From Nocardioides salarius (lineage in GTDB: Bacteria; Actinomycetota; Actinomycetes; Propionibacteriales; Nocardioidaceae), in assembly GCF_016907435.1 (NCBI RefSeq), contig NZ_JAFBBZ010000001.1, positions 496,001 through 560,000 on the forward strand: a stretch of 64,000 bases of DNA. The letters are read 5' to 3'. Positions 45,857-55,174 of the stretch are shown one piece after another (position 1 is the first letter of the stretch; the number at the start of each line of letters is the position of its first letter). A program made the position numbers and the translations under genes. The notes beneath the pieces were generated by a model, which did not search any database, was not told the DNA's origin, and saw only the letters and a program-made list of their open reading frames with translations.

Positions 45857-47125
45857 CTAGGCGGTGGGGCTGCTGTGCGAGGCACCGGCCGCGACCCCCG
45901 CGGCGCGGCCACGGCGACGGGCGGTCAGGGCGCGGGCGGCCTCGGGCTCGCTGCGCGCGAAGCCGATCAGCAGGCCCAGCGCGACCAACGAGGGCAGCAG
46001 CGAGGAGCCGCCGTACGAGATCAGCGGGAGCGGGATGCCGATGACCGGCAGCAGCGCCAGCACCATGCCGACGTTGATGATCATCTGGCCCACGAGCCAG
46101 ACCACGATGCCGAAGCTGGCGTAGCGCACGAACGGCTCCTGGGTGTGCCGGGCCACCCGCAGCGCCGCCAGCGCGATGGTCAGGAAGAGGACGACGACCA
46201 GGAGGGTGCCGACCAGCCCGAGCTCCTCGCCGAGCACGGCGAAGATGTAGTCGGTGTGCGCCTCGGGCAGGTCGCCCCACTTCTGCTGGCTGGCGCCGAT
46301 GCCCTGCCCGAACCAGCCGCCCGAGGACAGCGCGTAGAGGCCGTGGGCGGGCTGCCAGCCGGTGTCGAGGTAGTCCTGGAAGGGGTCGGCGAAGTTGGTG
46401 ATGCGCGCGACCCGCTCGGTGTCGGTGGCGGCCAGGCCGATCGCGGCCACGCTGACCAGCGAGATCGCCAGCCAGAACAACCGGGCGGGGGCGCCGACGA
46501 CCCAGAGCATGCCGAGCAGGATCGCGAAGAAGATCAGCGCGGTGCCGAGGTCGCGACCGGCCACCACGAGCAGGGTCGCGAGCAGCAGGCCCGGCACGAC
46601 CGGCACCACGAGCTGGTGCAGGCTGTGCAGGCGGCGCTCCTTGTTGGCGTAGATGTGGGCGGCCCACAGCACCAGCGCCAGCTTGGCGACCTCGGAGGGC
46701 TGGATGGCCAGGGAACCGACACCGAGCCAGTTCTGGTTGCCGTTGACGGTGGTGCCCACGAAGGCCGTGGCCAGCAGCAGCACCAGCGAGAAGAGGTAGG
46801 CCGGGTAGGCCAGCGCGCGCACCCAGCGCAGCGGCATCCGGCTGGCCACGAACGCCGCCGGCAGGCCGAGCGAGAGCCACATCAGCTGGCGGCGCACCAC
46901 GGCGTAGGAGTCGCCGTCGTAGACCTTGAACGACCACACGCTGGAGGCCGAGAGCACCATCACCAGCCCGATGGTCAGCAGCAGGGCCGAGGCACCGACG
47001 AGCAGGTAGTAGGACGTCAGCGGCCGGTCGAACGCCTCGCGGGCGCTGGCCACCGAGGCACGCAGGTGGCCGAGCCGCCGAGGGAGCCCCATGTCGCCGG
47101 AGTCGTCAGGGACTGCTGTGGTCAC
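45857..47125 (-). CDS. ftsW: Septal peptidoglycan glycosyltransferase FtsW
   Basis: A 422-residue SEDS protein with about ten membrane helices that polymerises lipid II at the septum with FtsI. Signature elements are NGNQNWLGVGSLAIQPSEVAKLALV, FQDYLDTGWQPAHGLYALSSGGWFGQGIG, EAHTDYIFAVLGEELG (the catalytic-pocket Asp and Glu) and PLPLISYGGSSLL. The GTG at 47125 with AGGAGAGG upstream is chosen; the frame remains open above it. It starts 28 bp after murD. Confidence 0.95.
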   Translation of the reverse strand: MTTAVPDDSGDMGLPRRLGHLRASVASAREAFDRPLTSYYLLVGASALLLTIGLVMVLSASSVWSFKVYDGDSYAVVRRQLMWLSLGLPAAFVASRMPLRWVRALAYPAYLFSLVLLLATAFVGTTVNGNQNWLGVGSLAIQPSEVAKLALVLWAAHIYANKERRLHSLHQLVVPVVPGLLLATLLVVAGRDLGTALIFFAILLGMLWVVGAPARLFWLAISLVSVAAIGLAATDTERVARITNFADPFQDYLDTGWQPAHGLYALSSGGWFGQGIGASQQKWGDLPEAHTDYIFAVLGEELGLVGTLLVVVLFLTIALAALRVARHTQEPFVRYASFGIVVWLVGQMIINVGMVLALLPVIGIPLPLISYGGSSLLPSLVALGLLIGFARSEPEAARALTARRRGRAAGVAAGASHSSPTA

Positions 47126-47153
47126 CTCGGCCCCTCTCCTGGTCCTGCGGGTG

Positions 47154-48629
47154 CTACTCCTGGGGCCCGGTGCGGGCCCGTACGGCGGCGGCGAACGCGT
47201 CGCCGCGAGCTCCGTAGTCGGTGAACATGTCCTGCGAGGCGCATCCCGGGGCCAGGAGCACGGTGTCGCCCGGCTGGGCGAGACCGGCGGCGGCCTCGAC
47301 GACACGACCCATCGGCCCGTGCTCATCGTCAGTCACACCAGTCTCATGCGCCTCAACTTCGATCACGGGTACATCCGGTGCGTGTCGCGCAAGTGCCTCG
47401 GCGACGACCGCCCGGTCGCGCCCCAGCAGGACCACCGCGCGGAGCCGGTCGCGCACCGCGGCGACGAGCTCCTCGAAGCGCGCCCCCTTGGCCAGCCCGC
47501 CGGCCACCCACACGACGCTGTCGTAGGCGCGCAGCGAGGCCAGCGCCGCGTGCGGGTTGGTGGCCTTGGAGTCGTCGACCCAGGTCACGCCCTCGTGACG
47601 GGCCACCTCGGCGATGCGGTGCCCGTCGGGGCGGAAGGCCCGCAGCCCGTCGCGCACGGCCTGCTGGGAGACGCCGTGGGCGCGGGCCAGCGCAGCCGCG
47701 GCGAGCGCGTTGGCGACGTAGTGCGGGGCGCTGCTGGCCAGCTCGTCGACGGTGACCAGCTCGGCGGCGGAGTCGGAGCGCTGCTCGATGAAGGCCCGGT
47801 CGACCAGGATGTCCTCGACCAGCCCCAGCATCCCGACCCCGGGCATGCCCAGGGTGAAGCCGATGGCCCGCGCGCCCTCGACCACGTCGGCCTCGCGGAC
47901 CAGCTGCTCGGTCACCGGGTCGTCGGCGTTGTAGACGCACGCGCGCTGGACCTGCTCGTAGACGCGGCCCTTGTCGGCGGCGTAGTCGGCCATCGAGCCG
48001 TACCAGTCGAGGTGGTCCTCGGCGACGTTGAGCACCGCGGCCGACTCGGCGCTCATCGAGCTGGTGTAGTGCAGCTGGAAGCTGGAGAGCTCGACGGCCA
48101 GCACGTCGTACGGCGTGGGGTCCATCACCGCCTCGACGATCGGCAGCCCGACGTTGCCGGCCGCCACGGCCCGCAACCCGGCGGTGCGCAGGATGGTCTC
48201 GAGCATCTGCACCGTGGTGGTCTTGCCGTTGGTGCCGGTCACCGCCAGCCAGGGCGCGGCGTGCTCGGGGTGGCGCAGGCGCCAGGCCAGCTCGACCTCG
48301 CCCCAGACCGGGACCCCGCGCTCGCGGGCCTGCGCCAGCAGCGGCGAGTCGGGGCGCCAGCCCGGCGAGGTGACGAGCACGTCGACGTCGTCGGGCAGCA
48401 CCGCCGTGGCGCCCTCGCCCAGGCGGATGGTGGCGCCGAGCACCTCGAGGAGCTCGGCCTTCTCCTCCTTGCCCGTGGCCGACTCGTCGAGCGCGGTGAC
48501 GCTGGCGCCGAGGTGGTTGAGGTTGTCGGCGGCGGCGAAGCCGGAGACGCCGAAGCCGGCGACGACCGCGCGCACCCCCTCCCAGGAGCTGGTCTGGTCG
48601 AGGCCGTCGAGGTCGCGGGGAGCGCTCAC
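47154..48629 (-). CDS. murD: UDP-MurNAc-L-alanine--D-glutamate ligase
   Basis: A 491-residue ligase adding D-Glu. VVAGFGVSGFAAADNL begins the UDP domain, the ATP loop is VTGTNGKTTT at 130-139, and WVDDSKATNPHAALASL and WVAGGLAKGARFEEL mark the central and C-terminal domains. GTG start overlaps the mraY stop by 4 bp. Confidence 0.95.
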   Translation of the reverse strand: MSAPRDLDGLDQTSSWEGVRAVVAGFGVSGFAAADNLNHLGASVTALDESATGKEEKAELLEVLGATIRLGEGATAVLPDDVDVLVTSPGWRPDSPLLAQARERGVPVWGEVELAWRLRHPEHAAPWLAVTGTNGKTTTVQMLETILRTAGLRAVAAGNVGLPIVEAVMDPTPYDVLAVELSSFQLHYTSSMSAESAAVLNVAEDHLDWYGSMADYAADKGRVYEQVQRACVYNADDPVTEQLVREADVVEGARAIGFTLGMPGVGMLGLVEDILVDRAFIEQRSDSAAELVTVDELASSAPHYVANALAAAALARAHGVSQQAVRDGLRAFRPDGHRIAEVARHEGVTWVDDSKATNPHAALASLRAYDSVVWVAGGLAKGARFEELVAAVRDRLRAVVLLGRDRAVVAEALARHAPDVPVIEVEAHETGVTDDEHGPMGRVVEAAAGLAQPGDTVLLAPGCASQDMFTDYGARGDAFAAAVRARTGPQE

Positions 48630-49714
48630 GTGCCCGCCACCCACTCGGCGTAGAAGATGCCCAGCCCGCCGGCGACGCAGAGGCCGGTGAGGATCCAGAA
48701 CCGGATCACCATGGTGACCTCGCCCCAGGCCATGTCGAAGGTGTGGTGGATCGGAGCCATCCGGAAGAGCCGCTTGGGGGTGCCGGTCAGGCGCCTGCTG
48801 GCCTTGAACCAGGTGACCTGCAGCATCACCGAGACCGTCTCCATCACGAAGACGCCGCCGACGATGACCAGGAGGAGCTCGGTGCGGGTCAGCACGGCCA
48901 GGCCGGCCAGTGCGGCGCCCAGCGCCAGCGAGCCGGTGTCGCCCATGAAGATCTGGGCCGGCGAGGCGTTCCACCACAAGAACCCGAAGCAGGCGCCGGT
49001 GATGGCCGCGGCCACGATCGCCAGGTCGAGCGGGTCGCGCACCTCGTAGCACTTGCCGTAGGTGATGTCGGACTGGCCGCACCACTGGTTGTTCTGCCAG
49101 ATGTTCACGATGGTGTAGGCGCCGAAGACCATCATGCTGCACCCGGTGAGCAGCCCGTCGGCGCCGTCGGTGAGGTTGGTGGCGTTGCTGGTGGCGATCA
49201 CCATGACGAGGATCAGCGCCACGACCGCCGCGGCCGGCAGCACGATGCTGTCGAAGTCGCGGATGAAGGACAGCGAGAACGACGCCGGCCGCTGGCCGCG
49301 GTCGTCCTCCAGCACCGGGCTCAGCGCCAGGATGCCGAAGGTCAGGCCGACCACCGTCTGGCCGACGATCTTGGCCTTGCTGCGCAGCCCGAGGCTGCGC
49401 TGCTTGTAGATCTTGATGAAGTCGTCGAGGAACCCGACGGCGCCGATGCCCACGAAGAGCAGCAGCAGGAGCAGCGCCGAGGCGGTGGGCGGGCTCAGGG
49501 TGATCAGCTTCGCCCCGAAGTAGCCCAGCACGGTCGCGCCGATGATGACGACGCCACCCATGGTGGGGGTGCCGCGCTTGACGTGGTGGGTCGTCGGGCC
49601 GTCGTCACGGACCTCCTGGCCGTAGCCCCACCGCGTGAACTGCTTGATCGCGTAGCGGGTGCCGATCAGCGAGATCAGCAGGGCCAGGCCTCCGCCCAGC
49701 AGGATCGCCCTCAC
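48626..49714 (-). CDS. mraY: Phospho-MurNAc-pentapeptide transferase
   Basis: A 362-residue membrane enzyme with about ten helices that makes lipid I. Conserved aspartates are in VGFLDDFIKIYKQRSLGL and in SNATNLTDGADGLLTG; the His/Glu-rich end HTFDMAWGEVTMVIRFWI is intact. GTG start with no strong ribosome site seen. The murF gene expected just upstream is missing. Confidence 0.95.
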   Translation of the reverse strand: MRAILLGGGLALLISLIGTRYAIKQFTRWGYGQEVRDDGPTTHHVKRGTPTMGGVVIIGATVLGYFGAKLITLSPPTASALLLLLLFVGIGAVGFLDDFIKIYKQRSLGLRSKAKIVGQTVVGLTFGILALSPVLEDDRGQRPASFSLSFIRDFDSIVLPAAAVVALILVMVIATSNATNLTDGADGLLTGCSMMVFGAYTIVNIWQNNQWCGQSDITYGKCYEVRDPLDLAIVAAAITGACFGFLWWNASPAQIFMGDTGSLALGAALAGLAVLTRTELLLVIVGGVFVMETVSVMLQVTWFKASRRLTGTPKRLFRMAPIHHTFDMAWGEVTMVIRFWILTGLCVAGGLGIFYAEWVAGT

Positions 49715-49852
49715 CGCCGTTGCACCTCGTTCGTCGTCCAGAGTGTCGTGCCGACGACGTGTGCCACCGGCCGGGCCGGATCACCGGCACCGTTCATCTT
49801 GGCGTACGCCGGCGGCGGGCTCGACCACGCCTCGCCGGGCGGGTGTCGATCG
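49715..49852. other. 138-bp murE-mraY spacer in place of murF
   Basis: In nearly all actinobacterial dcw clusters about 1.4 kb of murF lies here. This spacer holds no Walker motif, no ligase fragment and no repeat that I recognise. It contains an inverted CCGGCCGGGCCGG-type run around 49770-49785. Confidence 0.7.
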
Positions 49853-51454
49853 TCACGCCCGCTCGGCCCGCTCGACCGGCTCCCCCACGGGCTCCCGGGT
49901 GACCCGGGCGCGCAGCAGCTCGGCGGCGACCTCGCGGTCGTCGAAGGGGTGCACCACGCCGTCGACGTCCTGGCCGGTCTCGTGGCCCTTGCCGGCGACC
50001 AGCACGATGTCGCCGGGGCCGGCGTGGCCCAGCGCCTCGGCGATCGCGTCGCGCCGGCCGGCGACCTCGAGCACCTCGGCGCGCCGGTCGCCCGGCACCT
50101 GCTCGGCACCGGCCAGCAGGGCCGCGCGGATCGCGGCGGGGTCCTCGGAGCGGGGGTTGTCGTCGGTGACGACGAGCACGTCGGCCAGGCGCGCACCGAT
50201 CTCGCCCATCACCGGCCGCTTGCCGGTGTCGCGGTCGCCGCCGGCGCCGATGACCAGCACCAGCCGCCCGGTGGTCAGCGGGCGCAGCGCGCCCAGCGCC
50301 GCCTCGACCGCGTCGGGCTTGTGGGCGTAGTCGACGACCACCTCGAAGTCCTGGCCCGCCACCACGCTCTCGAGGCGGCCGGGGACCCCCGGCAGCGCGC
50401 TGATGCCGGCGGCCACCTGGGCGGCCACGTCGACCGGGTCGACGTCGCCGGGGCTGGCCTCGCCCACCGCGGCCACCGCCGCGAGGGCGTTGGAGACGTT
50501 GAAGCCGCCCGCCAGCGGCACCCCGCCGGCGAAGGCCCGGTCACCCGGGCCCAGCACCCGGAAGTCGGAGCGGCTGGGCGAGGCGTCGACGTCGCCGACG
50601 CCCCAGGTGGCCGGCACGCCGGTCGTGGAGAAGGTGGCCACCGGCAGCTCGGTCTCGGCCGCCAGCCGGCGCCCGTGCTCGTCGTCGACGTTGACCAGCG
50701 CCCGGCGGGCGCGCTCGGGGGTGAACAGCGAGGCCTTGGCCGCGTAGTACTCCTCGACCGTGTCGTGGAAGTCGAGGTGGTCGCGGCCGAGGTTGAGGAA
50801 GACCGCCACGTCGAAGACGACCCCGTCGACCCGCCCGAGCACCAGGGCGTGGCTGGAGACCTCCATCGCGCAGACGTCGACACCCTGCTCGACCATGGCC
50901 GCGAAGAGCCCGTGCAGGTCGGGGGCCTCCGGCGTGGTCAGCGTCGTCGGCACGTCGCGGCCGGCCACGCGGGTGCCGACGGTGCCGATCACCGCGCCCA
51001 CCAGTCCGGCGCCGTCCAGCCCGCCCTCGAGCAGGCGGGTGGTGGTGGTCTTGCCCTGGGTGCCGGTGACCCCGATCATCGTCAGCCGCTCGGCGGGGTC
51101 GCCGTAGACGCGGGCCGACAGCCGGCCCAGGATCCGGCGGGGGTCGTCGGTCACCAGGAGCGGCACCCCCGCGGGCACCCTCTCGGCGCCCGCCGGGTCG
51201 GTCAGCACCGCGACCGCACCCGCCTCGAGCGCGTCGGCGACGAAGTCGGCCCCGTGGGCGCGGGCGCCCGGCAGGGCGGCGTACAGGTCGCCGGCGCGCA
51301 CGCGCTGGCTGCTGAGGCTGATGCCGGTCAGCACCGGGTCGTCGCCGCGGTGCTCGACCATGCCCAGGGCCTGGCGCGCCCAGTCGGCCAGCTCGCTCAG
51401 CGCGGTGCGCGGCGGGTCGACGGGCCGGGTCGCGGGGACGTCAGGGCGAGGCAT
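49853..51454 (-). CDS. murE: UDP-MurNAc-tripeptide synthetase (diaminopimelate-adding)
   Basis: A 533-residue ligase adding the third stem residue. The ATP loop is VTGTQGKTTTTRLL at 130-143, where GTQGKT is the actinobacterial variant. The LAME-like VEEYYAAKASLF and the DAP-selecting motif DNPRSEDP (about 430) indicate diaminopimelate rather than lysine. C-terminal AGKGHET is intact. ATG start. It is not a murE-murF fusion: there is a single ATP loop and normal MurE length. Confidence 0.95.
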   Translation of the reverse strand: MPRPDVPATRPVDPPRTALSELADWARQALGMVEHRGDDPVLTGISLSSQRVRAGDLYAALPGARAHGADFVADALEAGAVAVLTDPAGAERVPAGVPLLVTDDPRRILGRLSARVYGDPAERLTMIGVTGTQGKTTTTRLLEGGLDGAGLVGAVIGTVGTRVAGRDVPTTLTTPEAPDLHGLFAAMVEQGVDVCAMEVSSHALVLGRVDGVVFDVAVFLNLGRDHLDFHDTVEEYYAAKASLFTPERARRALVNVDDEHGRRLAAETELPVATFSTTGVPATWGVGDVDASPSRSDFRVLGPGDRAFAGGVPLAGGFNVSNALAAVAAVGEASPGDVDPVDVAAQVAAGISALPGVPGRLESVVAGQDFEVVVDYAHKPDAVEAALGALRPLTTGRLVLVIGAGGDRDTGKRPVMGEIGARLADVLVVTDDNPRSEDPAAIRAALLAGAEQVPGDRRAEVLEVAGRRDAIAEALGHAGPGDIVLVAGKGHETGQDVDGVVHPFDDREVAAELLRARVTREPVGEPVERAERA

Positions 51455-51481
51455 GCCGGGAGGCTAGCAGCGCGCGATCCG

Positions 51482-51513
51482 GGCCGGGTCGGCGCGAGAT
51501 ATGGGCCGGGTCA
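51482..51513. repeat. 22-bp intergenic repeat at the ftsI stop codon
   Basis: One full unit at 51482-51503 and a 10-bp partial unit at 51504-51513 that ends with the ftsI TGA. On the minus strand it reads TGACCCGGCCCATATCTCGC, almost the same as the unit after ybaK 24 kb away. Confidence 0.85.
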
Positions 51514-53322
51514 CCACTCGACGGGCAGGTCGGAGGCGGGGGTGCCGGTGGGCGGGACGGCGTAGCGGCGCAGCGCGTAGCCGGCGATCTTGGCGAACGC
51601 GGGGCCGGCGACCGAGCCGCCACCGCCGCCGTTGCGCGGGTTCTGCACGACGACGTAGACGGTGAAGCGCGGGTCGTCGGCGGGGGCGAAGCCGGCGAAG
51701 GAGACGGTGAAGGTGCCGTCGTAGCAGCGGCACTCCTCGCCCACCCGCTGCGCGGTGCCGGTCTTGCCCGCCACCCGGTAGCCGGGGATCTGGGCGCCGG
51801 GCGCGACCCCGGCCTCGGGGTCGACGACGCGCTCCATCATCAGCGCCGTCTTGCGGGCCGCCTCGGCGCTGATCACCTCGGTGGTGGTGGCCTGGTCGGT
51901 GCCGACCTGCTCCCCCGCGTCGGTGGTCGCGCTGCCGCGCACCAGGCTCGGATCGACGCGCACCCCGTCGTTGGCGATCGTGTTGACGGCGGCGGCCATC
52001 TGCAGGGCGTTCACCGACACCGACTGGCCGAAGGCGATGCGGTCCTGGGTCTGGCTGGTCCACAGCGAGGGGTCGGGCAGGATCCCGGCCGACTCGCCGC
52101 GCACGCCGGCGCCGGTCGCCGAGCCGAGCCCGAAGGCCGCCAGGTAGCGGCGCATCTGGCCGTCCTCGAACTTGTCGGAGGCCAGCACGGTGCCGATGTT
52201 GGACGACTTGGCCAGCACCCCGGCCAGGGTCAGCCGGATCGTGTCGTGGGGGAACCAGTCACCGATGGTGCGGTCCTGGCGGGCCAGCGAGCCGGGCACC
52301 GTCAGGCGGGTGCGCGGGGTGACCTTGCCGGCGTCGAGCAGCCCGGCCATCGTCAGCACCTTCGAGACCGAGCCCGGCTCGTAGACGTCGCTGACCGCGC
52401 GCGAGCCCAGGTCGGCCTCGTCGGAGGCCAGCGGGGCGTTGGCGTCGAACGTCGGGTGGTCGGCCAGCGCCAGCACCTCACCGGTGCGCGAGTCCATCAC
52501 CACCGCCAGGCCCGAGTCGCCGCGCGACTGCTGCACCGTCTGGCGCACCACGCGCTGGGCGTACCACTGCAGCTCGCGGTCGACGGTCAGCGTGAGGTCC
52601 TGGCCGTCCTGGGCCTCCACGACCGTGTTGTCGCCGAGCGGCAGCTTGTTGCCGGCGGCCATCGCGTAGCGGGCCGAGCCGTCGGTGCCGGAGAGCAGCT
52701 CGTCGAAGGTGCGCTCGAAGCCGGCCAGCGGCTGCGGGGTCCCGTCGGCCAGCGGGGTGCCGAGGAAGCCGACCAGGTTGGCGGCCACGTCGTCGGCGGG
52801 GTACTCCCGCACCGGGTCGCGCCAGGTCGAGAGACCGTCGAAGCCGAGCTCCTCGGCGCGGTCGACCACCTTGGTCGCGGTCGCCGCGGGCACGCCGCGG
52901 GCGACGTACTGGAACCGGCTCTCGGTGCGCAGGCGCTGCAGGAGGGTGAAGTAGTCGACGTCGAGCTTGCCCGAGAGGAACTTCGCGAGCTCGGGAGCCC
53001 GGTCGACCTCGCGGCCCTCCTCGTCGGTGTTGACCAGGGCCGGGTCGGCCACGACCATCAGCCCGTCGGCCGACTGCGCCAACGGCTCGCCGTTGCGGTC
53101 GAGGATCGCGCCGCGCTGGGCGGGCAGCACCATCTCGTCCATGCCCTCGGCCGCCGCCATCTCGGCGTAGGCCTTCGGGTCGATGCCCTGCAGCTGCACC
53201 AGCCGGCCGGCGAAGACCGAGAGCACCATGGCGATCAGGACGAACCCGACCCGCAGGCGGAAGTGCGGGTGGCCGCGGCGAGCCGCGACCTCGTGGCTCG
53301 GCGTCGGGCGCGTGGGGGGCAC
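51511..53322 (-). CDS. ftsI: Septal transpeptidase FtsI (PBP3)
   Basis: A 603-residue class B penicillin-binding protein. One membrane helix lies at about 25-45 (RVGFVLIAMVLSVFAGRLVQL), then the dimerisation domain (AQRGAILDRNGEPLAQS), and the transpeptidase with SVSK (in YEPGSVSKVLTMAG), SSN (LAKSSNIG) and KTG (VAGKTGTAQ). The GTG start is set by AGGAG 5 nt upstream; the open frame above is low-complexity shadow. It follows ftsL by 40 bp. Confidence 0.95.
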   Translation of the reverse strand: MPPTRPTPSHEVAARRGHPHFRLRVGFVLIAMVLSVFAGRLVQLQGIDPKAYAEMAAAEGMDEMVLPAQRGAILDRNGEPLAQSADGLMVVADPALVNTDEEGREVDRAPELAKFLSGKLDVDYFTLLQRLRTESRFQYVARGVPAATATKVVDRAEELGFDGLSTWRDPVREYPADDVAANLVGFLGTPLADGTPQPLAGFERTFDELLSGTDGSARYAMAAGNKLPLGDNTVVEAQDGQDLTLTVDRELQWYAQRVVRQTVQQSRGDSGLAVVMDSRTGEVLALADHPTFDANAPLASDEADLGSRAVSDVYEPGSVSKVLTMAGLLDAGKVTPRTRLTVPGSLARQDRTIGDWFPHDTIRLTLAGVLAKSSNIGTVLASDKFEDGQMRRYLAAFGLGSATGAGVRGESAGILPDPSLWTSQTQDRIAFGQSVSVNALQMAAAVNTIANDGVRVDPSLVRGSATTDAGEQVGTDQATTTEVISAEAARKTALMMERVVDPEAGVAPGAQIPGYRVAGKTGTAQRVGEECRCYDGTFTVSFAGFAPADDPRFTVYVVVQNPRNGGGGGSVAGPAFAKIAGYALRRYAVPPTGTPASDLPVEW

Positions 53323-53362
53323 GAGGGCTCCTGGTGTGTCTCGGGCGTGGTGGGGCGGCGGG

Positions 53363-54016
53363 TCAGTCGTTCTTCTTGTTCTTCTTCTTGTTCTTCTTGT
53401 TCTTGTCCTTGTCGTTCTTCTTGTCGGCCTTGTCGGCCTTGTCCTGCTTCTTCTCGTCCTGCTTGTTCTTACCGCCGCCACCGCCGCCGGCGCCGTCGCC
53501 ACGCTGGTCGCCCAGCACGCCCTCGGGCGGGGTCACCACGGTCGCGGCCGGGTCGAGCTCGGAGGGCCGGGCCGGGGGCAGCGGGTCGAGCGGCAGCCGG
53601 GCGCCGAGCGTCGCGCCGGCGGGGTCACCGGAGACCGAGCCGTCGGCCAGGTCGAGGAAGAGCGGCGCGGCCGGCACCTGCATGCCCATCTTCTGGGCGC
53701 GGCGCGCGATCTCCTGGGGGTCGCGCAGCCGCTCCAGCTTGGTGGCCAGCGCCTCCTGGCGCGCCGAGAGCACGGTGGCGCGCTGCTCCAGCGACGTGGC
53801 GGCGAAGGCCGACTGCTGCATGGAGGTGTTGAAGAGCAGCAGCCCCACGACCCCGCCGAGCAGCAGCACGGTGACCAGGCTGACGAAGGGCACCTTCGCG
53901 GCGCGGGTGCGGGCGACCGGCACCACGCTGAGCCGGGCGCGCTCGACGGCGGCCCCGGCGATGCGCGGCATCCGGCTGCTGCGGGCGGCGCCCTGGGTGC
54001 TGTAGAGACTGCTCAT
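53363..54016 (-). CDS. ftsL: FtsL-like division protein with a Lys/Asn tail
   Basis: A 217-residue bitopic protein between rsmH and ftsI, where ftsL belongs. One membrane helix at about 43-63 ([19 protein letters not shown]) is followed by a short coiled coil ([26 protein letters not shown]) and the conserved [15 protein letters not shown]. The last about 40 residues are a Gly run and then a Lys/Asp/Asn-only tail (about 186-217), outside the membrane. FtsL sequences diverge strongly, so the name rests on place and layout. Confidence 0.85.
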   Translation of the reverse strand: MSSLYSTQGAARSSRMPRIAGAAVERARLSVVPVARTRAAKVPFVSLVTVLLLGGVVGLLLFNTSMQQSAFAATSLEQRATVLSARQEALATKLERLRDPQEIARRAQKMGMQVPAAPLFLDLADGSVSGDPAGATLGARLPLDPLPPARPSELDPAATVVTPPEGVLGDQRGDGAGGGGGGKNKQDEKKQDKADKADKKNDKDKNKKNKKKNKKND

Positions 54017-54993
54017 CGGGCGGCTCCCCTTCCGGTGGTGGTGGTCGTGGTGGGTCGCACGCGTTCGACCGCGCGCAGGCGCACCGAGGCGGCGCGCGGG
54101 TTGGCCTCGATCTCGGCGGCGTCGGCCTTCTCGGAGCCGCGGGTGACCAGCCGCAGGGCCGGCTCGCTCCCCTCGGGCACGAAGGGCAGGTCGACCGGGA
54201 CCTCGGAGCGGGTCGCGGCGGTGAACGCCTGCTTGACCAGGCGGTCCTCCAGCGAGTGGTAGGACTCCACCACCACCCGGCCGCCGACGCCGATGGCCTC
54301 GATAGAGGCCGGCAGCGCCCGGCGCAGCACCGCGAGCTCGTCGTTGACCTCCATGCGCAGCGCCTGGAAGGTCCGCTTGGCCGGGTGCCCTCCGGTGCGG
54401 CGCGCGGGCGCAGGGATCTCGGCGTACAGCAGCTCGACCAGCGCCGCCGAGGTGGTGAACGGCTCGCTCTCGCGGCGGCGGACCACGGCCCCGGCGATCT
54501 TGCGGGCGAACTTCTCCTCGCCGTAGTCGCGCAGCACCCGCGTCAGCTCGGCCGCGGAGTAGGTGTTGAGCACGTCGGCCGCGGTGGGGCCGGTGCTGCC
54601 CATCCGCATGTCGAGGGGCGCGTCCTCGGCGTAGGCGAAGCCGCGCTCGCGCACGTCGAGCTGCATCGAGGAGACGCCCAGGTCGAAGAGGACCGCGTCG
54701 ACGTGGTCGAGGCCCAGCTCGTCGAGGACCTCGGGGATCTCGTCGTAGACCGCGTGCACCCCGCGGAACCGGTCGCCGTACGCCGCCAGCCGCTGCCCGG
54801 CCAGCTCGAGGGCGGCGGGGTCGCGGTCGATGCCGACGACGCGGGCGTGCTCGAGGCGCTCGAGGACCGCCTCGGAGTGGCCGCCGAGACCCAGGGTGCA
54901 GTCGACGAGGACCGCGCCGGGCTGGTCGAGCGCGGGAGCGAGCAGTGCCACGACCCGGTCGAGGAGCACCGGGACGTGCGAGGGGCCGGCCAC
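54013..54993 (-). CDS. rsmH: 16S rRNA (cytosine1402-N4)-methyltransferase
   Basis: A 326-residue SAM methyltransferase acting on the decoding centre. [13 protein letters not shown] opens the protein, [16 protein letters not shown] is the SAM motif, and [28 protein letters not shown] and [14 protein letters not shown] are unmistakable. GTG start; its stop overlaps ftsL by 4 bp. Confidence 0.96.
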   Translation of the reverse strand: MAGPSHVPVLLDRVVALLAPALDQPGAVLVDCTLGLGGHSEAVLERLEHARVVGIDRDPAALELAGQRLAAYGDRFRGVHAVYDEIPEVLDELGLDHVDAVLFDLGVSSMQLDVRERGFAYAEDAPLDMRMGSTGPTAADVLNTYSAAELTRVLRDYGEEKFARKIAGAVVRRRESEPFTTSAALVELLYAEIPAPARRTGGHPAKRTFQALRMEVNDELAVLRRALPASIEAIGVGGRVVVESYHSLEDRLVKQAFTAATRSEVPVDLPFVPEGSEPALRLVTRGSEKADAAEIEANPRAASVRLRAVERVRPTTTTTTGRGAAR

Positions 54994-54994
54994 G

Positions 54995-55174
54995 TCAGCG
55001 GCCCAGGCTCGTCAGGAGCGTGAAGGCCACGGCCGCGCTGAGCGACATGGCCGCCGAGAACGCCATCAGACGCAGCGCGTCCTGGGCCTGGTGGCGCACC
55101 CGGGGCGCGGGGGCGCCGGGTGCCGGCCGGGCGCCGGGTGCGCCGGTCAGTCCGTCGACCTGGGTGCTGCTCAT
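54995..55174 (-). CDS. Small one-helix membrane protein upstream of rsmH
   Basis: A 59-residue frame from ATG: a Gly/Ala/Pro-rich head ([19 protein letters not shown]), then [11 protein letters not shown] and a membrane helix [22 protein letters not shown] at about 37-58. It stops one base before the rsmH GTG, the tight spacing seen elsewhere in this operon. Too short for many gene finders. No homologue family recalled with certainty. Confidence 0.6.
   Translation of the reverse strand: MSSTQVDGLTGAPGARPAPGAPAPRVRHQAQDALRLMAFSAAMSLSAAVAFTLLTSLGR

Noticed and set aside
49715..49852. Remnant of murF
   Set aside because: All frames of the 138 bp were read; none gives a MurF N- or C-terminal motif.
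49853..51454. murE-murF fusion that would explain the missing murF
   Set aside because: Only one ATP loop and ordinary MurE length.
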